A stretch of DNA of 64,000 bases from Meandrina meandrites (lineage: Eukaryota; Cnidaria; Anthozoa; Scleractinia; Meandrinidae). Positions 11,901 to 25,528 of the stretch are shown here, one piece after another. The stretch's first letter is position 1; every line of letters begins with the position of its first letter. The position numbers and the translations under genes were made by a program. Under the pieces are notes generated by a model. It had not been told where the DNA came from and ran no database searches. It was given only the letters and a program-made list of their open reading frames with translations. The DNA is taken from positions 6,855,701-6,919,700 of the forward strand of contig OY855913.1 of the NCBI GenBank assembly GCA_963693305.1. The letters run 5' to 3'.

Positions 11901-14507
11901 CCACGGCTGAAGTGAGAGCTTCCATGTTTAGGGGTTTTGTTGCCTTTAAGTGCACGAGAAATGATAGACGTGCTTTGCCGTTCTTACAACAACTTGACTC
12001 TAGCCTTTATGACTAGATTATAGCCATTATAAAAAGCTGTTTTAGAAAGTCTTTCGATTGAACTGAAGTTGTAAGCATTAGGATCTCACATGCTGGCTCC
12101 AAAAATCAATTTAGAGCTCAACAAGAAACCGCATAGAACAAGAACAAAATGCACTCTGGCAGTAAAGTAATAATTGATCAATTCTCTTTGATTTGAAAAA
12201 CAGAGACGTATTTTATTCTTTGCATGTATTTTATAGCGACAACAAGTCAATGACCCCAGCGATCTACCTGGCTCACACCAGTGTCATATATCTGGCGTGA
12301 TGTGAATGTCGCGCTACAATTTAACGCAACTTTTGTTGAGTAACGAATCAGTTTCAATTTTATTTCTTTTTGGTTAATGAATGAACATTCCAAGAAGAAT
12401 GTATTTAAACTTTCATTTCCATAAATTGATTTTCTAAGCATACATGTATGGTGCATATAAACCATCGATACCCAGTATCCACCTTGCACTAGACACATGC
12501 ATGTTCGCGTTGCGGACCTACGTTTATATTTTTTATTCGTACTGAACCGAAGGAACTGGTAATGAGTTTCTTTCTTGGGGGCTGGGAATGATTCTTTCCC
12601 AAATTATTATCGACAACAAAGAGATGAAAGCAAGGGAATTTACCCTTGGAATCGAAATCGAAACAGATCACAAAGATTATGTGTAAAAAGTGAGTTCAGC
12701 TTATGAACAATTCTTGATTACACTGTTTTAATAGTCGCTACAGTAGTGTTCGTCGATAAACCACGAGAGTTAACTGCTGGTAGGAAATTCTGCGTTCTAC
12801 ATTATGTAGTTTTCTTGTCATGTGTTTCGCGTCTCAGAATGTTTATGCTTAACAACAGTTTAGTCAGTAGCAGAAATCACAACTCCGTGCAGTGCAGAAC
12901 ATGATCGAACTTTGAAACGTTCGTCGTCAAGGTAATGTAATCCTTACTGTTTTTGCTGTAATCGTAAAAGGCTCAGTTACATGAACCTGATAGGCAAGTG
13001 TACCGTGCTTGAAAACAGAATGATCAATTCTAAGAAAACTGAAAAGTTCTGCTTTATTTCCAAACGTATGATGCCGTAAATTCTTACATGTAACGAAGCA
13101 CGTTCAGTTTCAAGAGCGTAAAAAATGGCCTTCCATGCAAATAAGATTATGACTCGATCAGTATTAAATTAAACAACCGAGGAAAACATGAGGTTGGCAA
13201 TACAATTTGCCCATACGAAACTGATACATGTACTTTTATAAGGAAACAGAGAACTTCTGCTCTGTTACTTTAAACATATATATACTTTCGAAAGCCTAGT
13301 TCATTGTCTGGTTCTGTTTCATATGCAATATATATTGGACCACGACAACAAAGAGCTTTCTTCGAATCAGGGGATTCCCCCAATAAATATTCTAACTTCA
13401 TTATACACGCGCTTAAAGTGAAAGGGGTCACGCGATAAGTCTGAATAATCGAGCTCATGGATGTGTTCCAAAGTTATGCAAGTTGATGACCAGTGATTCC
13501 TCGCTTCCAGCAGATGAGTAAGAAATATACTCAGCGATTGTTTCAAAAAGATTAAGGTCCACGGAGAAAAGGTTTAGTAGCGATTTCATTTCGTTACAGT
13601 AATAGCTGTAGTTTTCATTGTTTGGCATTCCCTGCAGTCTGATTCATGACTCGTATAGTTCGATATTTTAGGGCCGCTTTTATCACCTTTTCTCTTGTAT
13701 AGTTCAACATTGGTCCGAATATGGGGTATACTAATGTTTATAATACAGGAATTGAATTGGTTCTCGAATATAATAGGTTTCAGCGAAGTAAACTTCGGGA
13801 CGTTCTCTTATAAAAATCGATTTTGAGGCCAAAATAAAGCAGCAGTAGTAGTAGCAGCAGTAGTATAAGAACACGGTGAATGGTTTAATTAGAAAGGAAG
13901 CACTTGGCAATAATTTGGTTGTGAGGTGTACGATTCTCTAATTAATGTTTTTTTTTTATTATTATTTACAGCTTAAGTTAGCTCGAACGTAACACACCAA
14001 TTTTATGCAAATTCTTTAAATTTCTGCAAAGAAGCGCACTTATAATTCAACATCTTTTTTACAAGGACGCCAGATTTTTGAAACGCTCCTAAATGTTTAT
14101 CTGAAAAGCGTGAGTTTATTTAAGTATACTCGAAACTGAAAGTAACTTAAATTATTCAAAGAAGTTTCAGTTTTAATTTCTTTGAGTGAGGGGGGTTCCC
14201 CTAATGAACATTCTACCTCTAATTCAGTACTCGCGTATTTTCCGGTTTCCTACAAAGGTCAACATTAGACGGATGTTCAGTTAATATTTTTTATACACTC
14301 GATTCTTGGCAGTGAACTGGAAAATCAGCTCCTTTTCGTTTTACTTAGAATAACGCTCACTATTTTTAATTTTGTGTAGTGATGATCTTTCACAAGAGAA
14401 AATGCCCTTAATTATCTGTTGTGTAATTAATGTGGCCTTTACTTAACCTGGAATTTTGACTCAAACTGTTGGCAGCCAGGCCATTTTAAACGATCAGCAA
14501 TCTCACC
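8990..14507. other. intergenic, duplicated block then 5' region of gene B
   Basis: 8,990-11,290 is colinear with 50,845-52,780 and 55,320-55,900. 11,301-11,690 is a displaced, diverged relative of 6,990-7,220 and of 48,350-48,560, so a third partial copy exists. 11,700-14,500 shows no supported gene, only an (AGC/AGT)n microsatellite near 13,838-13,867. The gene B promoter should lie just before 14,508, but I see no clear core element. Confidence 0.6.
10982..11175. mobile_element. 194-bp PIF/Harbinger-like MITE
   Basis: The termini are AGGGTGATTTACA and, reverse-complemented, AGGGCGATTTACA. TTA flanks it on both sides (10979-10981 and 11176-11178). The sister copy near 55,775 reads CAATCACTTACAATGTC with no insert, a direct empty site. 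A 3-bp TTA duplication with G-rich termini fits PIF/Harbinger MITEs; the superfamily call is inference. Confidence 0.8.
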
Positions 14508-17500
14508 ATGGCGAGGAGTCCAATCAAAGTTGCAAGTGAAAATGACATCACACCATCTGCTGAAGAAACACATGATTTTGATGAACACACTTTAAGAGGT
14601 AAATAAAAACAGCTGAAAGAAAATCCTTCAAAAATATTATTCTAGTTTGTGTTAGAGCGAATTCTGCTTTAGTTTCGAAAGTAATTTACGTTTTGCAATT
14701 GCTTCGATTTAGCATTACTTGGCTTAGTAGCTTGGCTGGTTCGCAATAAAATAGAAAAACAAACGAAAAACAAAGCAAGCAAAACCGAAGCCAATTGTGA
14801 CTAGCTAACACACATTTCTTCGCGCTTCCATGGAGCAGGTATATATATCTGCTTCAAGTTTGCCCAGAGTAATTTCTCTTTGGTTTAACGCCACTTAATC
14901 GAAAATCGCTCTATTACTATTATTTTAATAATAATATTATTATAATAGATTTATTTTAATAAATAACATGTTCCAGCATTGCCAAGCAAGATCCCTTACA
15001 AGGAATATAAAATTATCATATAGGGCAGGGGGTGGGGGCTACGACGAGTTCGTCCGCACCCCTCTGTGGGCCACAAATGTCCACTTATTAATCGGGGAGT
15101 GAGGGTTAAAATTACCGTCAGAACGCAGAAAATGTGGACTTCAACAACTTGATTTTTCAAAATTTCCCTGGGAAGATTAGCCCGGGACCCCCCTAGAAGC
15201 TCACGCCTCCGGCGTTCGCACCCGTCCATGCAAACTCCTACATATGGCCCTGAATATTGCGATAATACGTACTTTTTTACCAGTTTTGATTCTTCACTGT
15301 AGAACTGGATATACTAAAACGTTATATTTCAATTGTTTTTCTTTTCAGCAATAGCCGAGGTTTATAAAAATCAAGGTAATGAGGAATACAGAAAAAGAGA
15401 TTTTATCAACGCCATTGACTTTTACACGAAAGGAATTAAAGTGAACTGCAAAGATAAAGAACTGAATGCCCAACTGTACAGCAACAGGGCGATTGCAAAT
15501 TTCAGATTGGGTAAGAATTGTTTGTATTGTATGAGATTTTCTTTTTACATCTATCTTATTCTTGCAGTTTGTTGAATGTAAATGCTATTGATATAAGGAC
15601 ATAATCCTATCTAGCTCTGTAATGTTCTCTCTTGGCGGTCGAAAGGCTTGCCCCGATTGCATTAAAATGCTAATAATGCTCTACAAAAATGCCTTTTGAA
15701 ATCCTTTGCCATTGAATGCCGGACGGAGAAGAAAAATATTAAACTTCTTGTTTCTACCTTTAGAACAAAAGTTGGCTCATAAAAGCAGTAAAATGGCAAT
15801 TGGAATAGCATCTTGGTTCTTGGTGTTCATGAAATTATAAAAAATTAAAGACATCCGTTTTAGGGTTGACCAACGTTTTTATATCGTTCGGTTCATCACA
15901 ATCCAAGGACCGAAGCTAAAGGGATATGTAGATTAGTGAACAGAATGTCCGGTTTTCCTGCGTTTAAAAAACTGCAGTTATGTTTATTTTTTCGTCACCC
16001 ATCATACATAATCACGCAATTCAGCCAGTGCTGTTGTGTTCTAACTTTCTTTTTCTATATCTACGTTAATATGATAGTTTATATTTAGTTTATCTCTTCG
16101 ATAGGAAATTATCTTGATTCACTGAGTGATGCAAAAGCTGCCACTGAATTGAAACCAATTTTCCTCAAAGCGATTGTTAGAGGTGAGCAAACGTTATGCT
16201 GCGTACTACAAAATGACGTCACAGCATGGTTTTGAAGGGCGACTGATGCTCTGTTGCATCAAATTTGCTAGTACCCAGTTAAACATCTGCATGGGTAAAG
16301 AGAGGCACTGTGACAGTAAAGTGTTTCGTCCAAGAACACAGCGCAGTACGTGCTCATCACCGGCCAGGTCACAAAGCCAGTTTACCACAGCGCGGCGCCG
16401 ATAGTAAATATTTTAGTTTATTTGTCGGACTCCTTGTTTTTCAATCGTGTTGAGATGTCCTTTAACTCGAATGCAGGCAACAATAAGTTAACAGTACTCT
16501 TTATGTTGTAATCAGGAGCAAGTGCCTGTGTTGAACTCCATTGGTTTGAAGAAGCCATCACGTGGTGTGATGAGGGATTAGCGGTATCCTTTTACAATGT
16601 TATCAACCGTAGGACAAAAGTCAAAAATAGTTCTGATTTGATTCTCTGCGTCTAACGATACATACCATACGGTTATTTGTCCTTGGCCTTAACATTTCGT
16701 TTACGAAGTGAGGCATGTTCAAAAACGCGCCCAGCTAGGCCAATTTGTAGGCCATCCAATTGCAGAAAACCCGTCGAAAACATGAAAATACCGGCTAAAA
16801 TCGAATGATCCCTGACGAAATTAAAATCAACCGAGAAACGGCTTGTTAGTGAGCAAAAATCTTCACATAAATATGTTACACTGTTTTGGAATATAGCTAA
16901 GAGTTTTGGAACAAAGCTTGTATATAGAGCTAAGCCTAAGTGCAGTTAATACAGTGGAACCCCGCCTAACGGCCACCTCGTTAATACGGCCACTTTTTTT
17001 GTCCCGGCAAAATGGCCATACATTTTCTTATAATAAAACCCGTTATATTACCCAGCTAATACGGCCACTCGAACCAAATGACCTATTAATATTTGACCAA
17101 AAATACAGTACTTGAGAAACAATATTGAATGATATTATTTTATTAAAAACGCCTGTGGATCTTGAGCTTTTCTCCTCTTCATGAACATCTCTTACAGAAA
17201 GATTGTTATGAAGGTCCAATAGATTCTTTAGCATTTTGATGTGGCTCTGTTCAATTGTGATAGGTATCTGTCAAGACGTCACTTGAAGTAGACCAGTCAT
17301 GAAATTTGGCCCTACCCCGTTTATACGGCCACCCCGTTAATACGGCCAAATTTCCATGGCCCGTTGGTGGCCGTATTAACGGGGTTCCACTGCATGTAGG
17401 TACAATATAAAGCCTGGAAGCGGTTAATGTTTGGGAAACCTGCGATCACTGCTTTTCCCCATTTGACAATCAGTTGCCTGCTTTTAACTTGAGCATTTTC

Positions 17501-20500
17501 CTGTACTATGTTTAATTGTATAAGTATCTTGTATTCCCGGTGACATTTCTGATAAATTCTCCAGAAACCAACCAATTCGCTCGTCAACCTCGCCTCTAGA
17601 GCATCTACGCTTTCAAGATGGGAAGTGACCAGAATGGATACTCCAAAATCAAAAATCCGCTGGGAGACTGGAAACCATTAGCACTCCAGTGTGTTTCTGG
17701 TTAGTTCCACTGCGGTTTGCTTGCGATTAGTTCCATTTTGATTTGCTTGCAGCTAGCTCCATTCTGGTTTGCTTGCAGTTAGCTACATTTCTTGATTAGA
17801 TGAGGGTCGCATAATATGCAGAAATGCATGGGTTCCAATCACCCAGCGGTTTATCTGGTTTTGGAGTATCCATTCTAGTCATGATGGGGGATGCCTTAAA
17901 AACGAGTCTGTTCGATCGTCACGTTTTCCCTTGCAACCGCCAATGGGAACGTATTACATGTACTCAGTTATCTTGCCTAAAGCATGTATAATACGTTATA
18001 CGTCTTAACTCAAAGAAGATTGACAAAAATAACAAGACCTTGTTAGGATTAAAAAGCAGGTCTATCAATGAGCTGAAGAAAGTGCCAAAAATTGGAAGTT
18101 TGAACCACACGGTAAGTCTAAGCTAGACTAAGTTCTGGATATTGAGTTTAAGATAACTAATTAAACTTACGTCAGACATGAAATCCCGGAGGAATTGGGC
18201 AGTGAACAAGGCGTTTTTCCCTTTAACTGAAATGTACTGAAATATGCCAGAAAGACAATTTTTGAAATGCACGGTAAGTCTAAGTTCTGAATATTTAGTT
18301 TAAGATAACTTAGTAAGCTTCAATTGTACATGTTAGTCTCAGAGGAATAGGGCAATGCATAAGGCGTTCTTTTCCTTCAACTAAAATATGCTTTCCTCTT
18401 GTAATTAATACACCTAATCTTAGCCAGCAATGTGATGTGAATGGATTAATTATCAGTATTGCCTGTATTATAAGCAGTTCTCAATCTGAACAGCTGGGCT
18501 TGACAAATAGTTTATGTTTTGAGAACTGCAGACTTAGAAATCTTAAACTGATGTATTTTACTGAGGTGCTACCAAAAATCGGGGACATACAAGATAAAAA
18601 AAGGTCAAGTCTGTATACGAGCCTAGTGGCCCATCAGGGCGGAGCTTATCCCGGTTTCCGTAGCATGAAGCGACTAGGAGTATTTCTACTCCCCCCTGGA
18701 TGGGATGCTAGTCCATCGCAGGGTTATCCCCAGCAGTAAATTCGCCGGTACTCATTTATAGACCTGGGTGGAGAGAGGCGCTTTGAGAGTAAAGAACACA
18801 AAACAGTGCCCCGGCCAGGGCTCGAACTCGGACCTTTCAATCCGGAGTCCAGCGCACTAACCATAAAGGCATTTTTTGAACATTTTATCTCACAGGGTGA
18901 AGACACGAAAGACGTCGCTGAAACAGCCCAAATCATTGCTGTGAACGAAAGTAAGGAAACGGCATCTGTTGATAAAGTATCGGACTGCGATGACGATGTC
19001 TTAAGAGGTAAATAAAAAATTTCCAGACAAAATATTGCGATTAAATGAATGTCGTATGACACAATTAAGTGTGCAATAGTGTATATTTTCAGGATGAGCC
19101 TTACAATTACTGTATTTTGGCAAACCCGTAGGGCTGTATGCCTTGACACCGAACACTAAAATGCTTGAACTGATTAATCATAAGCCTGTCTTGGGGTTGA
19201 GCGAAAAACTGGGTGAGCGGGGAAACCAGAGGAGACTACGAGCGAGAGCTTGCCATGGAACAGGCTAATTGATCATCCATGATAGCTTTTTGTTGTCAGA
19301 ATGGATAAGAAGACCACAGATAATTTGTTGAATCAGTAACCTAGAGTACATTCATCGTACTGATTATTTGTACTCGTTTCGCGCGTTATTTCAAATCTAC
19401 TAAGTGGAGTTGGACAATTAAACTAATTGTCAATTCTTGTTTTTTTTTTCCGCCCTGAACACCTAAAATAGGAAACTTACAAAATGGTGCGAGAAGGGGG
19501 CCATTTTTATATAAATCATTAAATTATATTTTTAATATTATTCATTTAAAATTTCGTTTTTTATTAGAAAAAGCAGGGATATACAAGAATAAAGGAAATC
19601 ACGAGTACAGCAAGAAGAATTTTAGCAATGCCATTCACTTCTACACGGAAGGAATTAAAGTAAACTGCAAGGATGACGAACTGAATGCCAAACTTTATAG
19701 CAACAGGGCGACTGCACATTTGTACTTGGGTAAGAGTAGTTAGAGAATTTTCCAGTCTGTGATTGTTTGTCCCTCCTCGAACCTCAGTGATATGTATCTT
19801 TCGTTAATTCAGCAATTATCTCCAGTGTCCATGTTTTTCCCCGCCGTCAAATGTGTTTCAAACATTTAGACATAATAATCACTGAGAAATATTCGGTGCA
19901 AGTCAAGTCACCAGCGATTTCATGGACTCGCGTATTGAGAAATGCAGGACACACTAACACAAAATATATTTTTATAATATCGAAACATTGACAAGGAGAG
20001 CGGTTAATACTTAAATAATGTTATGGCTCTATTTCCCATCAGAGGAACCAGGGGAGAAGAAGCTTGATATTTTCTGAGTGCTACCAAAATAATAAAACAT
20101 TAAGTATGGAAATCGGTAAATAAACTCATATTAGTATATTTAGCTAGTATCTAACGTTTGCAGCTGAATAGAATAAATGTTAATAAACTGAATTGATAGT
20201 TACACCATTTCTGAGAGATTTATCATTTTGATCGTCGAAGCCAAGAAAGTATTACTAAACATCATCTTGATTTGGAAAAACCTAATTTGCATTTACTTTC
20301 TACACACTAATTAACATATGCCATTTTTCAGTTCGCTACAGCGTGATAACAGACCTTGGGATACGGACATAATTCCACTCATTTTTTGAATTAATAAGCT
20401 TCCTCTCGACAATTTTGTTGATCATAACCGACTCCGTGGCCTGCCTCAGCATAGCGTCGTCACGAAAAGTTCCCGTTACATTCATTACGAAGTTTGGAAA

Positions 20501-23500
20501 AAAAACTCCTGTTTCCAAGACTCTGTCACAAATAATAAGAACCTGGTGTCGAGTAGTTATTTTTCGTGTGTTGCTACATGACATATGTTTATATTCAAAT
20601 TTTGTATAGCGATCAACTGACGAGGTCTTAGACGAAACAGGTTTTATAAATCGCATATGTAAATTAGTGTGTAGAAAGTAAATGCAAATTAGGTTTTTCC
20701 AAATCAAGATGATGATAGTTACACCGCTTTTGGTTTAATTTTACATATATTTTCTGATTGTATCATACCAGGGAATTATGAAAATTCACTTAGAGATGCT
20801 AGGGCTGCCACTGACTTACAACCAACTTTCCTTAAGGCTTTTGAGAGAGGTAAGCTGTTAGCTACACGAAGGTTTTCTCATTCCCTAGGTTTTTCTTACT
20901 TGACATGGATTTGATCACGCGAGAGAGAGAGAGATATCAAGACAAAAGATAGAATTGCTAGCTCATAATTATATATGTTCGTTCAGAGACTGTTTACAGT
21001 CGAATCTTTATTGCTAAAATGGACAAGGGCTCAACACAGTTTGCGATACCAATTCGAAAAAACCAATGCAGATTCAATGCACTTTTTTCCACTATCTAAA
21101 GCCAGTAATGGTACGCTTGTGGAAAAAGTACTAGTGAACCATTTGATCATAGCCTGTGTGCAGCCGCCTGCACGTGCTCGAGCTATTTGACAACAAACTG
21201 AATCACTTGTGACCACCCTATTAAACTATACGAAATAACAGTAAAACATAATATATAGATTTAGGCAGGCCTAAAAGCGGAGCTCCCATTTATTAATTTT
21301 TTGCTTGAATTTACAGTGTTTTGATGTCCCTGCACTTTATTGGGTTCCCCATTTAGAAGTGGTGCTTGCTATCTAACAAGCGAACAATGTAGTTTGAGCC
21401 GTCCTGTTTTGGTTGCATGATTAACTATTCTGTTTTACCGTACACGTTGCTTAATACCTCAGAGAATTTTATGTAGAGGACTAAATGAATTTTCTTCGTT
21501 TCTGGTAAGCAAATGTGCGGTAGAAAAAGTCTGAACTCACTCACCTACATACATACATACATACATACATGAACTTTATTTCAACTCGAATTTGAGAGTA
21601 GCTATAAAAACTAATGTCTTCGAGTAAAATAATAAATTTAAAATACAATAAAATACAAATTTATCATTAAAATATTAAAAGCATGCCTATAAAATAGTAA
21701 AATTGATAAAATGGAAACACCCAACGAAACCGGCGTAAAGAATTGTTTACGAATCTTAAATCATGCGTACGAGATTTAACATACCCTTACGGAAATAAAC
21801 AATGCGAGCGAATAAAATAGAGCAGTTGGATAATAAATCGCTTAAACTAATTTTAGTATGCAGTATCGTTGAGTAGTTTTACTAGTTTCGGTTTGGACTT
21901 GTTCAGTTTGCGGGATATTCCTCAGTATAAGCTATATAGTGTAGTTTGTAATATTTTGCAAAGGCGAAACGTGTTTTTGATCCGAGTACACCGAGTACAT
22001 GTAGCTCAATAATTTAATATTCTTTTCAAATGAAAATCCAAAAATTAACTTTACAGTTTACTCCACTATGAACTAAAACACAACATTTGAAACCAAACAT
22101 TTAATAGACAATGTCTGTATAAAATGTACAAAAGTGATTTAAGCTAAGAGGTTTGAAAGCAGCATTAAGAAATAATGGAATTTATAAATATGTAAGCCTA
22201 CGGAAAGATCTGAAAAACCAAAACAACTTCGAATTCGTTTATAAATGACTGAAGTATAAACAGATTCTCACAATAAAAACAGACTTCAGCTTAGGGTATA
22301 CATTACGTTTGTTACCTTATATTTGGAAAAGGCTTGTAAATTCTGCAGGGCAAAACTTTCAAACCAGCACCATAATATCGGAAACGAACACGCCAGTTTC
22401 CAGTGAGCTTACTCCAACTCCAACTCCATCGACATATACATATATGAATTATCAGCGAAGATCAATCTCTTCCTTTCTTTAGGTGTAGCTGTTAACAGTC
22501 TTTTATCCATCACTTCGTGAACTTGACCGGCTCTGAGCTCACGTTTAGTTCGGCTTTATGTCAGCTGAATTAATCAGCTGCAGGAACCGTAGACAGTTCT
22601 TCAACTCTCGCTGTTTTTGACTTGTTGTCCGATATATCATATTCAGGTCGGCAAACATTTCGGATGTTCACGCTAAGAGGCTATCCCTAAATCATTTGGC
22701 ATAAGTTTCCATGATGTAGATAGATGAGTGAATAAAGGGAGAAATATTCACGAAGATCTATGTTTTCCAGCAGCTTTGTTCGCCTCTTTCATATTCAGCT
22801 TAAAAAGCAAACCACAGATTTGTCGCCTTTTCATACAGTCGCGTCGTTTAAGTTGAAATGAAATGTCCAGATCATTTTATAACATGAGAAAAAAACCTCT
22901 GAAGTAATACAGTGTTCTTACAAATTGTTACGACAGGTAACTCAACTCTAAACGAACCGAATATGTTTTTGTGTCACTTTTTGCGTAAGAAGGACTCCAA
23001 ATCAAGGACAAAGGCAAACTCGTCCCCAGGCCTAATCCGTGCGTACTTACGTACGTACGCGGGCGACCACCAAATTTTCTTGGCTCGATGAGTTTACGAA
23101 TTTGTATGGGTATGGATGCTTGCTAATAAGCGCGCTAATATTAAGAAATGAACATCGAGAGATCAGAAACAAGTGTATAAAAACAATTATTTATTATCAT
23201 AGGAGCGAGTGCCTGTATGAAGCTGAATCGTTTTGGAGAAGCCATCACATGGTGTGATAAGGGGTTAGCCGTATCCTTTACACCCAAATTATTTTTTCTT
23301 GAGTGCATAACTTGTTCCTTATTTCGTAAAAAAAACATATAAAATGTTCTTTGGTAAAAATGTGATCAGGAAACCGGCCGCCAAGTGCAAACCTGGTTCA
23401 CTGAAGGAGCTTGATCTTTGCTGACAGACATTCATGGATTTCGTTGTTCACTTGCAAAAATCAATGCCAACACTCGCAAATAAGACGCATCTTTTTACCA

Positions 23501-25435
23501 AAAAATGGTTGCCCTAAAGACTCGCCTTTGAATTTCTTTTGATTTCTTTCAAAACTTTTTTTTTTCAAAATTCGATTTGCTGAATTCGGGGTGCGGCTTA
23601 TCTGCGAGTGTTAAAGGAATACCAGGTTACAATTCTAAACTCAAAAAAGATCGACAAGAATAACAAAAAATTATTGGAGTTAAGGATCAGGTCTGTTAAA
23701 GAACAAAGCAAGCAGCAGAAACCAGACGGCGACAACAAAGAAAATGATGCAGCAATTCACACTGTGAAAGGCACGGTAAGCTTGCTGGAAAGTTCTCGTT
23801 TTCCGCAGTTTTATTTTGTCCATACGCTCCTAACTGTAAGGGTAAGTTAAAAACGAAGCTACATGCTTTACAAGTCATCTGTATTCCTCCATGTTATCGA
23901 GGATAATGCATGAGTACAGAGTCTTGTTAAGTCAATTAGCTTACGGGATTAAGCATCATAAAAATGTATGATAGCAAGGATAGAACGGTAGATTTCACTT
24001 TGTAAATCGAAATTTGCCCTTCGATTCCCAAAAAAGTCTAAAAATGTTATTCTTTCGCATGAGCAGCAGAAGGCATTTTATCATATGACCCGTACGGACC
24101 CGCGCGCTATTTCCTTGGAAAACCATAAGAAAAAAAGTCCCGTATGAGGGCCGTACGCCTTCATCTAACAGGGCCGGCCGGAAAAAGCCGTACGGCCCCA
24201 CTAGAAAAGCGTACGGACCCGCGACTGCCGCGCGATGGATTTTGAAACCATTGGATTCGATAATCTTGAACTCAACATGAGCGACAGTTATTCTGAAGAT
24301 TATTCCGAAAGCAAAGAATATCCGGCTGCTTTGTAAGCGCTGAAATTGAAAATAAAACATGTTCAAACTCGGCAAATGATGAAGAACTGCATAAATTTAT
24401 TCGGCAACAACAACTCCTGACAACATCAATAAAATCGAAATGAAAGCGGCCATAAAAACTCAGTGAAAAACTACACACTCGTACATAAACGCATTCTGTG
24501 GTTTCTAAATAAAACCGTAATCATTGATAAACATTGAAGTCAAAGTACGAATGCCAAGATAATTTCTCTTGTTCAGTTTGAAACTCTGCAGCTGTGTAAT
24601 TCTTCGATCACAACAAAGAAAATGCGATTACATGTAAGACTGTGTTTGCGACTAACCTTACACAGTGTTCCACTAGTTCTCACGAAGTATTTTAGCCACT
24701 AACTGGAAGACAACCGTAATTAGAGTTTAACACCATCGAGGAACTAACGAATTCAGTGACTAGGCAGCAACGGCAGACATTTAGAATCCTCAGTGGTAAA
24801 GAAAACAACTTGAAGCTGAAGCCCGAACGGGGAAACGATGCGAATCAAAATCCTCAGCTACTTGTACAATCCTATTCCAACATCAAACTGTCCCATTAGA
24901 ATTGTTGTATTTAACATCCTAAATCCTTCTTGGTTGAAAAGTAATCAATCCTCTCGTTCAAACCAAGCACTAGGATGAATTTCGGCTCAAGAATAAACGT
25001 CGCTTTGTTATTCAATTCAGTCTTAGCTTAGAGTACGACTAGCCGAAACGTCGTGCGAATTCTTTGTCGTAATCCTTCTTAAACGTTGCTTTTGAAATTT
25101 CTACTAACTGCAGTCATGTAGAAAGAATTTGTCCGGGTTGAAATCTCTTTGGAATGAAGCTAAAACTCGAAGATTTGGTTGTAATTTTGGCAGTTCTAAC
25201 AGAAGTTTGAATACTTTGTGTAATCTGTGCACATCGCAGTTCAAATGCACTTCACTGGCTTCCCCAAAACATTACGGGCTACCATTGGCTTTTCAAAATG
25301 CGCGCGAAACGGGCTGCAGCGTCTGCATCAACGAATGGAAAACAATAAAAAAGAAAATTAGTGGTCATATGATAAAATGCTTATTGACTGAGTTAGGTCG
25401 GGCCGGACGGGAAAATATTTGGCTCTCGGTCAGGA

Positions 25436-25466
<31 letters not shown>

Positions 25467-25478
25467 TCCTGACCTCGA

Positions 25479-25528
<50 letters not shown>

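Larger units (their letters stand above)
16584..18018 (+). other. U12-type intron, module 1 of gene B
   Basis: The donor is GTATCCTTTT, an exact match to the minor-spliceosome 5' site RTATCCTTT. TCTTAAC at 18003-18009 fits the U12 branch site, and the AG at 18017-18018 lies 10 nt from the branch A, the usual U12 spacing. This acceptor joins ...GLA to IDKNN, restoring a normal TPR. The intron holds a pogo-like MITE and a second MITE. Confidence 0.75.

Noticed and set aside
17996..18018. Acceptor just before GTTATACGTCTT for exon 5 of gene B
   Set aside because: There is no AG there and an in-frame TAA lies just upstream; the AG at 18017-18018 gives a normal TPR and correct U12 geometry.
20336..20707. 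123-residue minus-strand frame
   Set aside because: It lies inside a MITE with 62-bp inverted ends and has no domain signature.
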